From 2-02-FULL-46-13 sp036517235 (GTDB lineage Bacteria > Patescibacteriota > Minisyncoccia > Phycocordibacterales > DSPV01), in contig DATDXL010000091.1 in the NCBI GenBank assembly GCA_036517235.1, forward strand, positions 1 to 14,917: a DNA stretch of 14,917 nt, given 5' to 3'. Shown piece after piece: positions 6,258 to 12,104 of this stretch. The number at the start of each line of letters is the position of its first letter. The stretch's first letter is position 1. The position numbers and the translations under genes were made by a program. The notes below the pieces were generated by a model. That model did no database searches and was not told the DNA's origin. It worked only from the letters and a program-made list of their open reading frames with translations.

Positions 6258-7175
6258 ATGCAAGAAATCTTAAAACGGATATTCACCTACGGCCCCGCGC
6301 TCATTGTGCTAGCAGCTATCCTTTGGGGCATCGACGGCATATTGCGCCGTAGTCTTTTCACGCTTCCGCCTATCACCATCGTTTTTTTTGAGCACCTTAT
6401 CGGAGCCCTCATCTTAGCGCCGTTCTTCTTCAGGGTCTGGAAACATGAGAAGCTGGCAAAGAAAGAGTGGGGAGCGATTATTTTGGTAAGCATATTGAGA
6501 GGCGTGCTCGGAACGCTGTGGTTCACCACGGCACTCCAAAAGGTGAATTTCATCCCGTTCTCGGTGGTGTTTCTGCTCCAGAAATTGCAGCCCATTTTCA
6601 CTATCGGCGTTGCCGCGTTGGTTTTGAAAGAGACCGTGAACCGCAGGTATATAGGGTGGGCCGCGCTCGCGATTTTCTCTGCTTATTTTGTGACGTTCCC
6701 GGGAGGCGCAGTGAATCTCGCGACAGGGAGCGGCACCATCATCGCTGCGCTCTTTGCCGTGGGTGCCGCGATAGCCTGGGGTTCATCGACAGCATTTTCG
6801 AGATTCGTTCTCATCTCTCATTCGCACACCTTTGTGACGGGAATGCGCTTCTTTATCACGCTTCCTTTTGCGCTACTGCTTCTTTTCCTTTTGGGGCAAT
6901 CGGCGAGCCTTTCGGCTCCAACAGGAGCGCAACTCGGCACGCTCCTCATCATCGCGCTCTCCACGGGCATGGTTGCCCTCTGGATCTATTACCGCGGTTT
7001 GAAGTTTACGCAGGCGAAGATAGCGACCATACTTGAGCTCGCATTTCCGCTTACCGGCGTTCTCATCGACGTATTTCTCTATCACACGGTGCTCGCGTGG
7101 ACGCAGTACCTTGCGGCACTCATGCTTCTCTATGCCGGATACCGGGTGTCGCGGCTCAATAGCGAGAACTCATAA
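6258..7175 (+). CDS. EamA/DMT-family permease (10 TM)
   Basis: A 305-aa integral membrane transporter of the drug/metabolite superfamily, made of two EamA repeats of five membrane helices each (about residues 13-145 and 160-298). Hallmarks are AAILWGIDGILRR in helix 1, the second-repeat start FAVGAAIAWGSSTAFSR, and the final helices FPLTGVLIDVFLY and TQYLAALMLLYAGY. EamA proteins export or import small metabolites, and family membership alone does not give the substrate. Its stop overlaps the start of a riboflavin kinase (TAATG), and RibN-type riboflavin importers belong to this family, so flavin uptake is a reasonable guess. Other substrates cannot be excluded. The start ATG at 6258 gives the normal short cytoplasmic N-terminus. 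Confidence 0.9.
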   Translation: MQEILKRIFTYGPALIVLAAILWGIDGILRRSLFTLPPITIVFFEHLIGALILAPFFFRVWKHEKLAKKEWGAIILVSILRGVLGTLWFTTALQKVNFIPFSVVFLLQKLQPIFTIGVAALVLKETVNRRYIGWAALAIFSAYFVTFPGGAVNLATGSGTIIAALFAVGAAIAWGSSTAFSRFVLISHSHTFVTGMRFFITLPFALLLLFLLGQSASLSAPTGAQLGTLLIIALSTGMVALWIYYRGLKFTQAKIATILELAFPLTGVLIDVFLYHTVLAWTQYLAALMLLYAGYRVSRLNSENS

Positions 7176-7558
7176 TGCGCTACAGAGCTCGCGTCGTTGT
7201 TGGCAAAGGGAGGGGAAAGGGGATGGGATTTCCGACACTCAACCTCGAGATACCTGAAGTTTTTGATGCCAAGCACGGCATTTATGCAGGATATGTTTAT
7301 ATCGGTGAGAAAAAATATACTACGGCGATTCACTTTGGGCCTGTTCCTACTTTCCGCGAAGCCGAACCGACGCTTGAAGCCTATGTGCTGGATACAAAGC
7401 TCCAAGAGGCGCCCTCTGAACTCGATATCGAGCTAGTAGCCTTCATTCGTGAGATACGACAGTTTAAAGGTTCCGATGAGCTTAGAGAACAAATCGCACG
7501 AGATGTCGCCGAGGTGAGAAAGGCGCTTGCGCTCGGGAGAGTTGAGAGGATCCTGTAA
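7175..7558 (+). CDS. Stand-alone riboflavin kinase (flavokinase domain only)
   Basis: Phosphorylates riboflavin to FMN with ATP. At 127 aa it corresponds to the C-terminal half of bifunctional bacterial RibF; the FAD-synthetase (adenylyltransferase) half is absent. Family motifs are GKGMGFPTLN (15-23; nucleotide-binding loop with the Thr that helps hold Mg-ATP), GIYAGY, GPVPTF (55-60), the candidate catalytic Glu in LEAYVLD (about 68) and the C-terminal IREIRQFKGSDELREQI helix. The ATG overlaps the permease TAA by one base (TAATG), so the two are co-translated. Without a synthetase half, FAD would need another enzyme elsewhere in the genome or uptake. The pairing suggests uptake followed by metabolic trapping as FMN. 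Confidence 0.88.
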   Translation: MRYRARVVVGKGRGKGMGFPTLNLEIPEVFDAKHGIYAGYVYIGEKKYTTAIHFGPVPTFREAEPTLEAYVLDTKLQEAPSELDIELVAFIREIRQFKGSDELREQIARDVAEVRKALALGRVERIL

Positions 7559-7568
7559 AAAAGAGAAA

Positions 7569-7577
7569 TGGTATAAT
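7569..7577 (+). promoter_or_regulatory. Extended -10 promoter, leaderless type, for the VanY gene
   Basis: TGG-TATAAT with a perfect -10 (7572-7577) and no recognisable -35. It ends 6 nt before the GTG at 7584, so the mRNA should begin at about the start codon. Confidence 0.65.
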
Positions 7578-7583
7578 GTCCCC

Positions 7584-8519
7584 GTGAAGCATTTTGTCCA
7601 TGAAAAAAATATAGAGACGGCATTGGAGGTTGCCCTTGCGCTTGTCGTCGTCCTCCTAGGAGGGCTCGTGTATTCGTACATTCGTATTTTCTCGCTAGTT
7701 GAAGAAGTAGAGAAGCTTTCAAGTGATTTTGCTTCTACTACCGAGATGTTTGCAACCGACCTAGTAGCTTTTCAAGACCAGCTAAAAAGCCACTCCGATG
7801 CACTTACCACCTTAGGAGCCGATTTACGGAGCACGACACAGAATATCGTCAATGTGCAATCACAGCTTGGCGGGGTGGAGCAGACAGTCGGAAATATATC
7901 CGGTACGGTAACAACCTTGGAAAAACTCTCTAAGACCGATCCAGAGCTCCTGCAGAAGTATTCCAAAGTCTTTTTTCTTAACGAGCATTACACCCCGGAG
8001 CGGGTCATAGAGATTTCGAAGGAGTATCTCTACAGTGAGAATCATCCCGAAGTCATTCATGCGGGCGTCTGGCCGAATCTGCAGAAATTACTTGTCACCG
8101 CGAAGAGCGCCGGCATTACCCTCTACGTCAGCTCTGCCTATCGCTCTTTTGATGAACAGAAGAGTCTGAAGTCAGCGTACTCGGTCACGTATGGACAAGG
8201 TACCGCGAACCAATTCTCTGCGGATCAGGGTTATTCCGAGCACCAGCTTGGTACAGCGCTAGATTTCATTACTACAGGGCTTGGTGGGCAACTTGAGGGA
8301 TTTGATTCAACGTCTGCCTATCAATGGCTCCTCGCCAACGCGTACCGGTTCGGTTTTACGCTCTCTTATCCCAAAGGCAACGCTTTTTACATCTTTGAGC
8401 CGTGGCATTGGCGGTTCGTTGGCACAACGCTCGCTTCCGATTTGCAGAACACAGGGAGGCATTTCTATGATCTTGATCAAAGGGAGATAGATACGCATCT
8501 ACCGGGGATTTTTGATTGA
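7584..8519 (+). CDS. Membrane-anchored D,D-carboxypeptidase (peptidase M15B, VanY-like)
   Basis: A zinc peptidase expected to trim the terminal D-alanine from peptidoglycan stem peptides on the outer face of the membrane. It has 311 residues: a short basic N-terminus, one membrane helix (about 12-33), a coiled-coil stalk (about 36-118) and the M15 domain (about 135-300). Active-site signatures are SSAYRSFDEQ (183-192), SEHQLGTALD (218-227; zinc ligands H220 and D227) and EPWHWRFVG (272-280; catalytic E272 and zinc ligand H275). The GTG at 7584 was chosen because it lies 6 nt after a perfect TATAAT; earlier in-frame codons fall in the flavokinase gene and promoter. The stop codon lies inside the -35 of the next promoter. 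Confidence 0.92.
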   Translation: MKHFVHEKNIETALEVALALVVVLLGGLVYSYIRIFSLVEEVEKLSSDFASTTEMFATDLVAFQDQLKSHSDALTTLGADLRSTTQNIVNVQSQLGGVEQTVGNISGTVTTLEKLSKTDPELLQKYSKVFFLNEHYTPERVIEISKEYLYSENHPEVIHAGVWPNLQKLLVTAKSAGITLYVSSAYRSFDEQKSLKSAYSVTYGQGTANQFSADQGYSEHQLGTALDFITTGLGGQLEGFDSTSAYQWLLANAYRFGFTLSYPKGNAFYIFEPWHWRFVGTTLASDLQNTGRHFYDLDQREIDTHLPGIFD

Positions 8520-8544
8520 CAACCATAGTAGGATATGCTATGCT
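8516..8544 (+). promoter_or_regulatory. Promoter of cold-shock gene 2
   Basis: A perfect TTGACA (8516-8521) overlapping the VanY stop codon, a 17-nt spacer and the extended -10 TGC-TATGCT (8539-8544). It has the same spacing and the same ATGCTAT context as cold-shock gene 1. Confidence 0.75.
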
Positions 8545-8550
8545 TATTTA

Positions 8551-8634
8551 ATCAGTTCAGCGCTAGGTTCGAGAAGCAGGTTGAGTCTCGATGCAAGCCA
8601 ACTGTACTTGATATTTTAGTCGTTTGACAACTAA
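8551..8634 (+). promoter_or_regulatory. Conserved leader RNA of cold-shock gene 2
   Basis: This is the second copy of the leader seen at 5754-5843. Block A is 8558-8590 (starts CAGCGCTAGG, ends GAGTCTCG), then a 10-nt variable spacer, then block B 8601-8618 (ACTGTACTTGATATTTTA). The CGAGA/TCTCG helix is kept; the closing stem is weaker (ATCAG with TTGAT, one G-U pair). Just upstream of the start, TTAGT (8616-8620) and ACTAA (8630-8634) can form a small hairpin, mirroring the start-proximal hairpin of copy 1. No Shine-Dalgarno site is present. Confidence 0.65.
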
Positions 8635-8637
8635 CCC

Positions 8638-8838
8638 ATGCAAGAAGGAACAATCGCTCGCGTCACCGACCGAGGCTTTGGCTTCATCAAGCGCTCCAAC
8701 GAGGAAAAGGATCTTTTTTTCCATTCAAAAGAGCTCAAAAACGTGAAGTTCGAAGAGCTTCATGAAGGAGACAAAGTAATGTTTGAGGTTGCGGACAGTC
8801 CAAAAGGACCGAACGCCGTCAACGTCACTCGAGTCTAA
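8638..8838 (+). CDS. Cold-shock domain protein 2 (66 aa)
   Basis: Second CspA-family RNA chaperone. RNP1-like RGFGFIKRS (12-20) and RNP2-like DLFFHS (25-30) are intact, followed by KELKNVKFEELHEGDKV and the DSPKGPNAVNV strand. It is one residue shorter than the copy at 5845 and keeps the same first eight residues MQEGTIAR. The conservation covers promoter, leader and coding sequence, so the pair looks like a duplication of the whole unit rather than convergence. Differences in the terminator and the inter-block leader spacer show the copies are not recent. It is monocistronic and ends in a 17-bp hairpin shared with the opposing gene. Confidence 0.95.
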   Translation: MQEGTIARVTDRGFGFIKRSNEEKDLFFHSKELKNVKFEELHEGDKVMFEVADSPKGPNAVNVTRV

Positions 8839-8841
8839 CTA

Positions 8842-8877
8842 ACAAAACACCCTCCGCCTAGGCGGAGGGTGTTTTGT
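8842..8877. terminator. Bidirectional hairpin terminator
   Basis: A perfect 17-bp stem, ACAAAACACCCTCCGCC (8842-8858) with its complement (8861-8877), around a TA centre. It lies between the convergent ends of cold-shock gene 2 and the cupredoxin-fold gene (stop at 8879-8881). Each arm gives an AAAAC.../...GTTTTGT pattern, so it can serve both strands. Confidence 0.9.
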
Positions 8878-8878
8878 G

Positions 8879-9370
8879 TCAGTAGACGTAGAGGATGCCG
8901 ACAAAATCCCTATTTTTGTTATCGATATTGTGAAAATTCCAGACGCCCACTTCCGTTATCATGAGCTGATAGACACCCCCTTTGCCGACGCTCTTGGGCT
9001 GATTGATGCTCGCTAGGTAGAGTTTCCCGTCTGCAATGCTCGAGGCGATTCGCATGCTCGAGTCGCTTTTGTTGACAAAACGGACTTCCTCGCCTTTATG
9101 TATCGTGATGATAGTCGGTTCGAATCCTCTTGAGGTGTAGTTAACGATTGTAACGTAGACACCATTCTCGAACACTCTCGATGTGACGGGTTTCGTCTGT
9201 GTCTTTCTCACAGTAGCAGTAGCTGGGGGTGTCGTGGTTGCTACCTCTCCCGTCTGACTCGGAGTCCCCACACCTGGTGATGTGGTATCAGGTTGTTGCC
9301 AGAGGAAAAGCCCGACGAAGAGGAGTATCAGCACGAAGGCGATAAGATAACCTGAGTTTTTTGAGTTCAT
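8879..9370 (-). CDS. Membrane-anchored cupredoxin-fold protein, copper ligands apparently lost
   Basis: A 163-aa protein with an N-terminal membrane anchor (about 7-24), a Thr/Pro-rich linker (26-62) and a C-terminal beta domain (about 67-163) resembling cupredoxins: FEPTIITIHKGEEVRFVNKSD and a final GVWNFHN...VGILYVY strand. Copper cupredoxins have a His after the NxD turn and a Cys/His/Met set near the end. Here the first His position appears to be M106 or nearby, there is no Cys, and only H147 remains. It may be a structural or protein-binding domain facing outwards. The start ATG at 9370 has AAAAGG about 8 nt upstream and an extended -10 further upstream. It is transcribed convergently with cold-shock gene 2 and divergently from the DUF167 gene. 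Confidence 0.75.
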   Translation of the reverse strand: MNSKNSGYLIAFVLILLFVGLFLWQQPDTTSPGVGTPSQTGEVATTTPPATATVRKTQTKPVTSRVFENGVYVTIVNYTSRGFEPTIITIHKGEEVRFVNKSDSSMRIASSIADGKLYLASINQPKSVGKGGVYQLMITEVGVWNFHNIDNKNRDFVGILYVY

Positions 9371-9402
9371 ACAATGTACCTTTTATTTTCTAGGGTGCGG
9401 AT

Positions 9403-9411
9403 AGTATAGCA
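9403..9411 (-). promoter_or_regulatory. Extended -10 promoter for the cupredoxin-fold gene
   Basis: On the minus strand TGC-TATACT (9411 down to 9403), with no good -35. It gives a leader of about 27 nt that includes the AAAAGG ribosome site before the ATG at 9370. Confidence 0.6.
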
Positions 9412-9467
9412 CTTTTGCCTACTGAGTCTAAGGTCTTCCGATGAAAATGCGGATGCAGGAGTTCTTT

Positions 9468-9476
9468 TGCTATACT
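9468..9476 (+). promoter_or_regulatory. Extended -10 promoter for the DUF167 gene
   Basis: TGC-TATACT (9468-9476). It lies downstream of the upstream in-frame ATG codons at 9441, 9447 and 9453, which argues that those are not the true start. Confidence 0.55.
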
Positions 9477-9491
9477 ACGTGTGTATCTACA

Positions 9492-9728
9492 TTGTCTGAA
9501 GCAAGCTACATTAAGGTTAAGGTCTCGACATCCGCAAAGCGGGAAAGTATCCGTGAGCTCTCTTCGGGTTCCTATGCCATAGCGGTTCGTGAGAAAGCGC
9601 AGCGCGGCATGGCGAATAAGAGTGTGCTTAAGTTGTTGAGGCGGTACGTGGGTGGCAAGGCGAAACTCCGTATCGTCCGCGGGCACCACACGTCATCAAA
9701 GATGATATCGGTCGAGGTTTTTTCTTAG
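9492..9728 (+). CDS. DUF167 (YggU-type) family protein
   Basis: A small alpha/beta protein of about 78 residues in the DUF167 family, whose function is not established. Family features are the first strand YIKVKVSTSAKRESI, the central SYAIAVREKAQRGMANKSVLKLL and the terminal GKAKLRIVRGHHTSSKMISVEV, matching the usual pattern of PxxGxAN...L and IxxGxxSxxK. I chose the TTG at 9492 since the frame has no ATG or GTG between the -10 box (9471-9476) and the first conserved strand. A longer form from 9441 would put the promoter inside the gene. The next gene starts 24 nt later from its own -10 box. Confidence 0.75.
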   Translation: MSEASYIKVKVSTSAKRESIRELSSGSYAIAVREKAQRGMANKSVLKLLRRYVGGKAKLRIVRGHHTSSKMISVEVFS

Positions 9729-9736
9729 GATGTATT

Positions 9737-9745
9737 TGCTATACT
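9737..9745 (+). promoter_or_regulatory. Extended -10 promoter, leaderless type, for the hibernation factor
   Basis: TGC-TATACT (9737-9745) ends 7 nt before the ATG at 9753; no clear -35 is present. The transcript should begin at or next to the start codon. Confidence 0.6.
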
Positions 9746-9752
9746 ATATCTA

Positions 9753-10133
9753 ATGCGTATCAACATAAAAACGACCAATGTCACCTTGACCCCCGAACTC
9801 TCCGGGTATCTTTCCAAGCGCCTTGAGGCGTTGGAGAAGATGACCGAGCGTTTTGGAGAGGCCGCTATCGTTGATGTTGAGATAGGGAGGACGTCGAAAC
9901 ATCACCATACAGGGGATATTTACCGCGCCGAGATAAATGTCCATGTTCGTAACAGGAGCTTCCGAGCGATGAAGGAGACACCCGACCTTTTTTCATCGAT
10001 CGATGAAGCGAAGGACCAGATGCTCGAGGAATTGCGGTCAGACAAGGAAAAACATCTATCCTTGCTCAGGCGGGGGAGTCAGCAGGTAAAGACGTTTATC
10101 AAGGGTATGCGCTGGTGGGATAGGGGAAGATAA
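9753..10133 (+). CDS. hpf: Short ribosome hibernation-promoting factor (HPF/RaiA family)
   Basis: Binds the 30S decoding region of idle ribosomes and blocks translation during stress or starvation. At 126 aa it holds only the S30AE domain: beta strand MRINIKTTNVTLTPEL, helix SGYLSKRLEALEKMTERFG, strands AIVDVEIGRTSKHHH and YRAEINVHVRNRSF, then the long helix DLFSSIDEAKDQMLEELRSDKEK. The long-form C-terminal dimerisation domain is absent, so it is HPF-short or RaiA-like, with a basic tail (VKTFIKGMRWWDRGR). There is no Shine-Dalgarno site; the -10 box ends 7 nt before the ATG, suggesting a leaderless mRNA. A leaderless start on a hibernation gene would suit translation under stress, but that is speculation. 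Confidence 0.88.
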   Translation: MRINIKTTNVTLTPELSGYLSKRLEALEKMTERFGEAAIVDVEIGRTSKHHHTGDIYRAEINVHVRNRSFRAMKETPDLFSSIDEAKDQMLEELRSDKEKHLSLLRRGSQQVKTFIKGMRWWDRGR

Positions 10134-10149
10134 AAACGCAGAAAGAGTA

Positions 10150-10155
10150 TATAAT
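10150..10155 (+). promoter_or_regulatory. -10 box for the small membrane protein
   Basis: A perfect TATAAT ending 12 nt before the ATG at 10168; no -35 or extended -10 is visible, so support is modest. Confidence 0.4.
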
Positions 10156-10167
10156 CACATTGCCTCT

Positions 10168-10371
10168 ATGGGATATCTGACACATCGCTTTTCTTCGCTT
10201 ACGTCGCTCGTCATGCTTCTCGTTCTTACGATAGGAACGGCATTCTTGTTCAGTTTTGCCATGAGAACGAACGCAGTCGTTGAAGGAATGTTCGATGATT
10301 CGGCGTATGCGCAGGATAGTCTGACTCGATCTGGCCAATCGGTACGTGCTTCGAGCACGATGCTACGCTAA
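10168..10371 (+). CDS. Small single-pass membrane protein (67 aa)
   Basis: Unrecognised small protein. Residues about 11-32 (LTSLVMLLVLTIGTAFLFSFAM) form one membrane helix after a short N-terminus, followed by a polar tail of 35 residues (VVEGMFDDSAYAQDSL...). It could also be a secreted peptide with an uncleaved signal. The ATG at 10168 follows a TATAAT box at 12 nt. Its TAA (10369-10371) overlaps the fmt stop on the opposite strand (10368-10370), so the two genes converge with no terminator between them. Confidence 0.55.
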   Translation: MGYLTHRFSSLTSLVMLLVLTIGTAFLFSFAMRTNAVVEGMFDDSAYAQDSLTRSGQSVRASSTMLR

Positions 10372-11210
10372 TCTGTTTTTATGCCGCGGAGGAAATCTTC
10401 GTAGCTCATCTCACGTTTGTTTTCGGGTATGACCCGTTCGATGGTAAGCAGTCCATCGTTATAGCGGGCTTTTTTTATTTTTACGTTTATATCCTTGCCT
10501 CGATGTTTGACTATGAAAAAAGTCCCAGGCCACTCTCCGTAGGCCCGTATCTTTCGCCAGTTCAGAACAGGGTCGTCTCCGAGAGAGAGGAACCCGTCTT
10601 TTCTGTAAAGGTATGTGGTGAAAGACGCTTTTGTTTCATCTTGTTTGACGGGTTGCGTAGTTCCTAGGAGATACCGCTCAATGACCGATGTGACCGCTTG
10701 TGCACCCAATATATTCAATTCGGTCAGTAGCGAATCTGTTGTCTCATCTGGTTTGAGCGTGTACGGGATTTGCATAAGGATATCGCCTGCATCTACGCCG
10801 CTTGTCATGACGATGATGCTGACTCCAGCTTCCGTGTCGCCGTTGAGGATTGCCGCGGGCACTGGCGCGGGACCGCGATACTTCGGCAAGAGCGAGTGGT
10901 GCACATTGAGCGGTGCGTAGGTAGGCAGAGCAAGCAATGCCTTGGGCAAGATAAGCCCGTAGTCGGCGACGACCAAGAAATCGGGTTTATACGCTTTGAT
11001 CTGCTCGATCACCTCCGCAGTCAATTTCTCGGCTTCTACGATGGGAATCCCACGGTCTTTCGCGAATACTTTGACAGGACTCTCTTTTGGCGGTTTACCC
11101 GGTTTGACGTGGTCAGGGGTCGTGACCACGGCGGAAAGCCCAAACTTCTCATGTAGCGCTTTCGCGTCAATGACCGAATACGCGCTGTTGCCGAAAAAGA
11201 GTATACTCAT
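10368..11210 (-). CDS. fmt: Methionyl-tRNA formyltransferase
   Basis: Transfers a formyl group from 10-formyl-tetrahydrofolate to Met-tRNA(fMet) for translation initiation. 280 aa (E. coli 315): N-terminal Rossmann formyltransferase domain and a smaller OB-like C-terminal domain (about 205-280). Catalytic residues are in place: N102 and H104 in LNVHHSLLPKYRGPAPV and D140 in TSGVDAGDI, each four positions before the E. coli numbering. The start MSILFFGNSAYS matches the family N-terminus. It follows peptide deformylase in the usual def-fmt order, but the normal short gap is broken by a 314-bp insertion whose end lies at the start codon: the ATG uses two bases of the flanking CTCA repeat and one base of the element. 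No Shine-Dalgarno site or promoter is visible just upstream now, so expression may depend on read-through. Confidence 0.93.
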   Translation of the reverse strand: MSILFFGNSAYSVIDAKALHEKFGLSAVVTTPDHVKPGKPPKESPVKVFAKDRGIPIVEAEKLTAEVIEQIKAYKPDFLVVADYGLILPKALLALPTYAPLNVHHSLLPKYRGPAPVPAAILNGDTEAGVSIIVMTSGVDAGDILMQIPYTLKPDETTDSLLTELNILGAQAVTSVIERYLLGTTQPVKQDETKASFTTYLYRKDGFLSLGDDPVLNWRKIRAYGEWPGTFFIVKHRGKDINVKIKKARYNDGLLTIERVIPENKREMSYEDFLRGIKTD

Positions 11211-11523
11211 CCCGTTAGAGGCCCGCTTGCCATCGCACCAAAGCGACGCAGATGGGTAGAATTACGGTTGGTAATGTGTGCACTCCTTACCTCATCATAC
11301 CGATACCATTGGTCTCGGCTTTGGCGGGCAGGTAGGGAGCGCGCTACGGTATCTGCGAGTCCCGTTATAGTTGCTATTAAAATGTTCTTATGAAAGTGTT
11401 TCATTGGGTGTGTATGGTACGCGTGCTCCCGTCGTATTCTAAACATTTCTTTCGTACACTTTCCGTTCCGCAGTGGTATTTTGAGGAAAACGTTTATTCA
11501 TAACTAGGTGACCTCTAACGGGA
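11210..11523. mobile_element. MITE-like element between def and fmt
   Basis: A 314-bp segment bounded by perfect 12-bp inverted repeats, TCCCGTTAGAGG (11210-11221) and CCTCTAACGGGA (11512-11523). Both ends are flanked directly by CTCA (11206-11209 and 11524-11527), as expected for a 4-bp target duplication. Removing the element and one CTCA joins the def stop codon to the fmt ATG with only TGTCC between, a normal operon spacing. No transposase and no convincing gene lies inside. A related internal motif TCCCGTTATAG occurs at 11360-11370, and inverted repeats include GAAAGTGT/ACACTTTC (11392-11399, 11456-11463) and ATGAAA-GTG-TTTCAT (11390-11404). It would need a transposase supplied elsewhere. 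Confidence 0.7.
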
Positions 11524-11533
11524 CTCATGGACA

Positions 11534-12082
11534 TCATAGACCCGCTTTTTCGGGTTGCATTTCTCGGACATCCTCTGCTTTGTCGATAAATAGGATTCCT
11601 TCAAGATGGTCAATCTCATGTTGAAAGACTTGCGCCAGGAGACCGGAGGCGCCTCGTTCAAAACAGACACCGTGTTCATCGTAGGCTTTGACCGTAGCTT
11701 TTATGGATCGTTTCACTTTTCCATAGAACCAACGCACCGACAGACATCCCTCCTCTAGCAACTTTTTTTGTCTGGAGAGTTTGGTGAGCACGGGATTGAT
11801 AAACACGAGGTGTTTGTAGTTCTTGGTCTCAAGCTGTTTTTGCTTCTCTCGACGTTCATGGACGTCTTCCGAGAGCTCGAATACTTTTTCAGAAACGACA
11901 AAGATGCGGAGATTTTCACCTATCTGCGGAGCAGCTATGGCGACTCCATCTTCCTGTTCATCAAGGGCTGTTTTCATAGCCCTTAGGATCCTTGCAAGGG
12001 TAGGTTTGGTGATATCCGGTATGGCTACCTCGACAGATTTTTTCCGTAAGGCCACGTTGTCTCTTTGAAGGATTGTCGTCAT
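11534..12082 (-). CDS. def: Peptide deformylase
   Basis: A metalloenzyme that removes the N-formyl group from nascent proteins at the ribosome. 182 aa. The three signature motifs are GVAIAAPQIG (46-55), EGCLS (111-115; C113 metal ligand) and HEIDH (155-159; two His ligands and catalytic E156). A charged insertion (SEDVHERREKQKQLETKNYK, about 71-90) makes it longer than E. coli Def (about 169), a feature seen in other deformylase subtypes. The ATG at 12082 follows a perfect TATAAT by 6 nt, so it may have its own leaderless transcript, although priA ends only 22 nt upstream on the same strand. Downstream the operon is split from fmt by the inserted element. Confidence 0.95.
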   Translation of the reverse strand: MTTILQRDNVALRKKSVEVAIPDITKPTLARILRAMKTALDEQEDGVAIAAPQIGENLRIFVVSEKVFELSEDVHERREKQKQLETKNYKHLVFINPVLTKLSRQKKLLEEGCLSVRWFYGKVKRSIKATVKAYDEHGVCFERGASGLLAQVFQHEIDHLEGILFIDKAEDVREMQPEKAGL

Positions 12083-12088
12083 CTCTCA

Positions 12089-12094
12089 ATTATA
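12089..12094 (-). promoter_or_regulatory. -10 box, leaderless type, for def
   Basis: TATAAT on the minus strand (12094 down to 12089), 6 nt before the def ATG, in the 22-nt gap after the priA stop. No clear -35 is visible. Confidence 0.55.
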
Positions 12095-12104
12095 CACGCA
12101 CTCA

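Noticed and set aside
8624..8629. A perfect TTGACA just upstream of cold-shock gene 2
   Set aside because: It lies 8 nt before the ATG with no -10 downstream; it is part of the small start-proximal hairpin loop.
9441..9491. Longer start of the DUF167 protein at the ATG codons 9441-9455
   Set aside because: The added residues contain the TATACT promoter and do not resemble the family N-terminus.
11207..11446. A 79-codon minus-strand frame inside the def-fmt element, ending in overlap with the fmt ATG
   Set aside because: Composition is His/Arg-rich and unlike neighbouring proteins, there is no ribosome site, and the frame runs through the terminal repeat; the stop arises from the ATGA created at the insertion joint.
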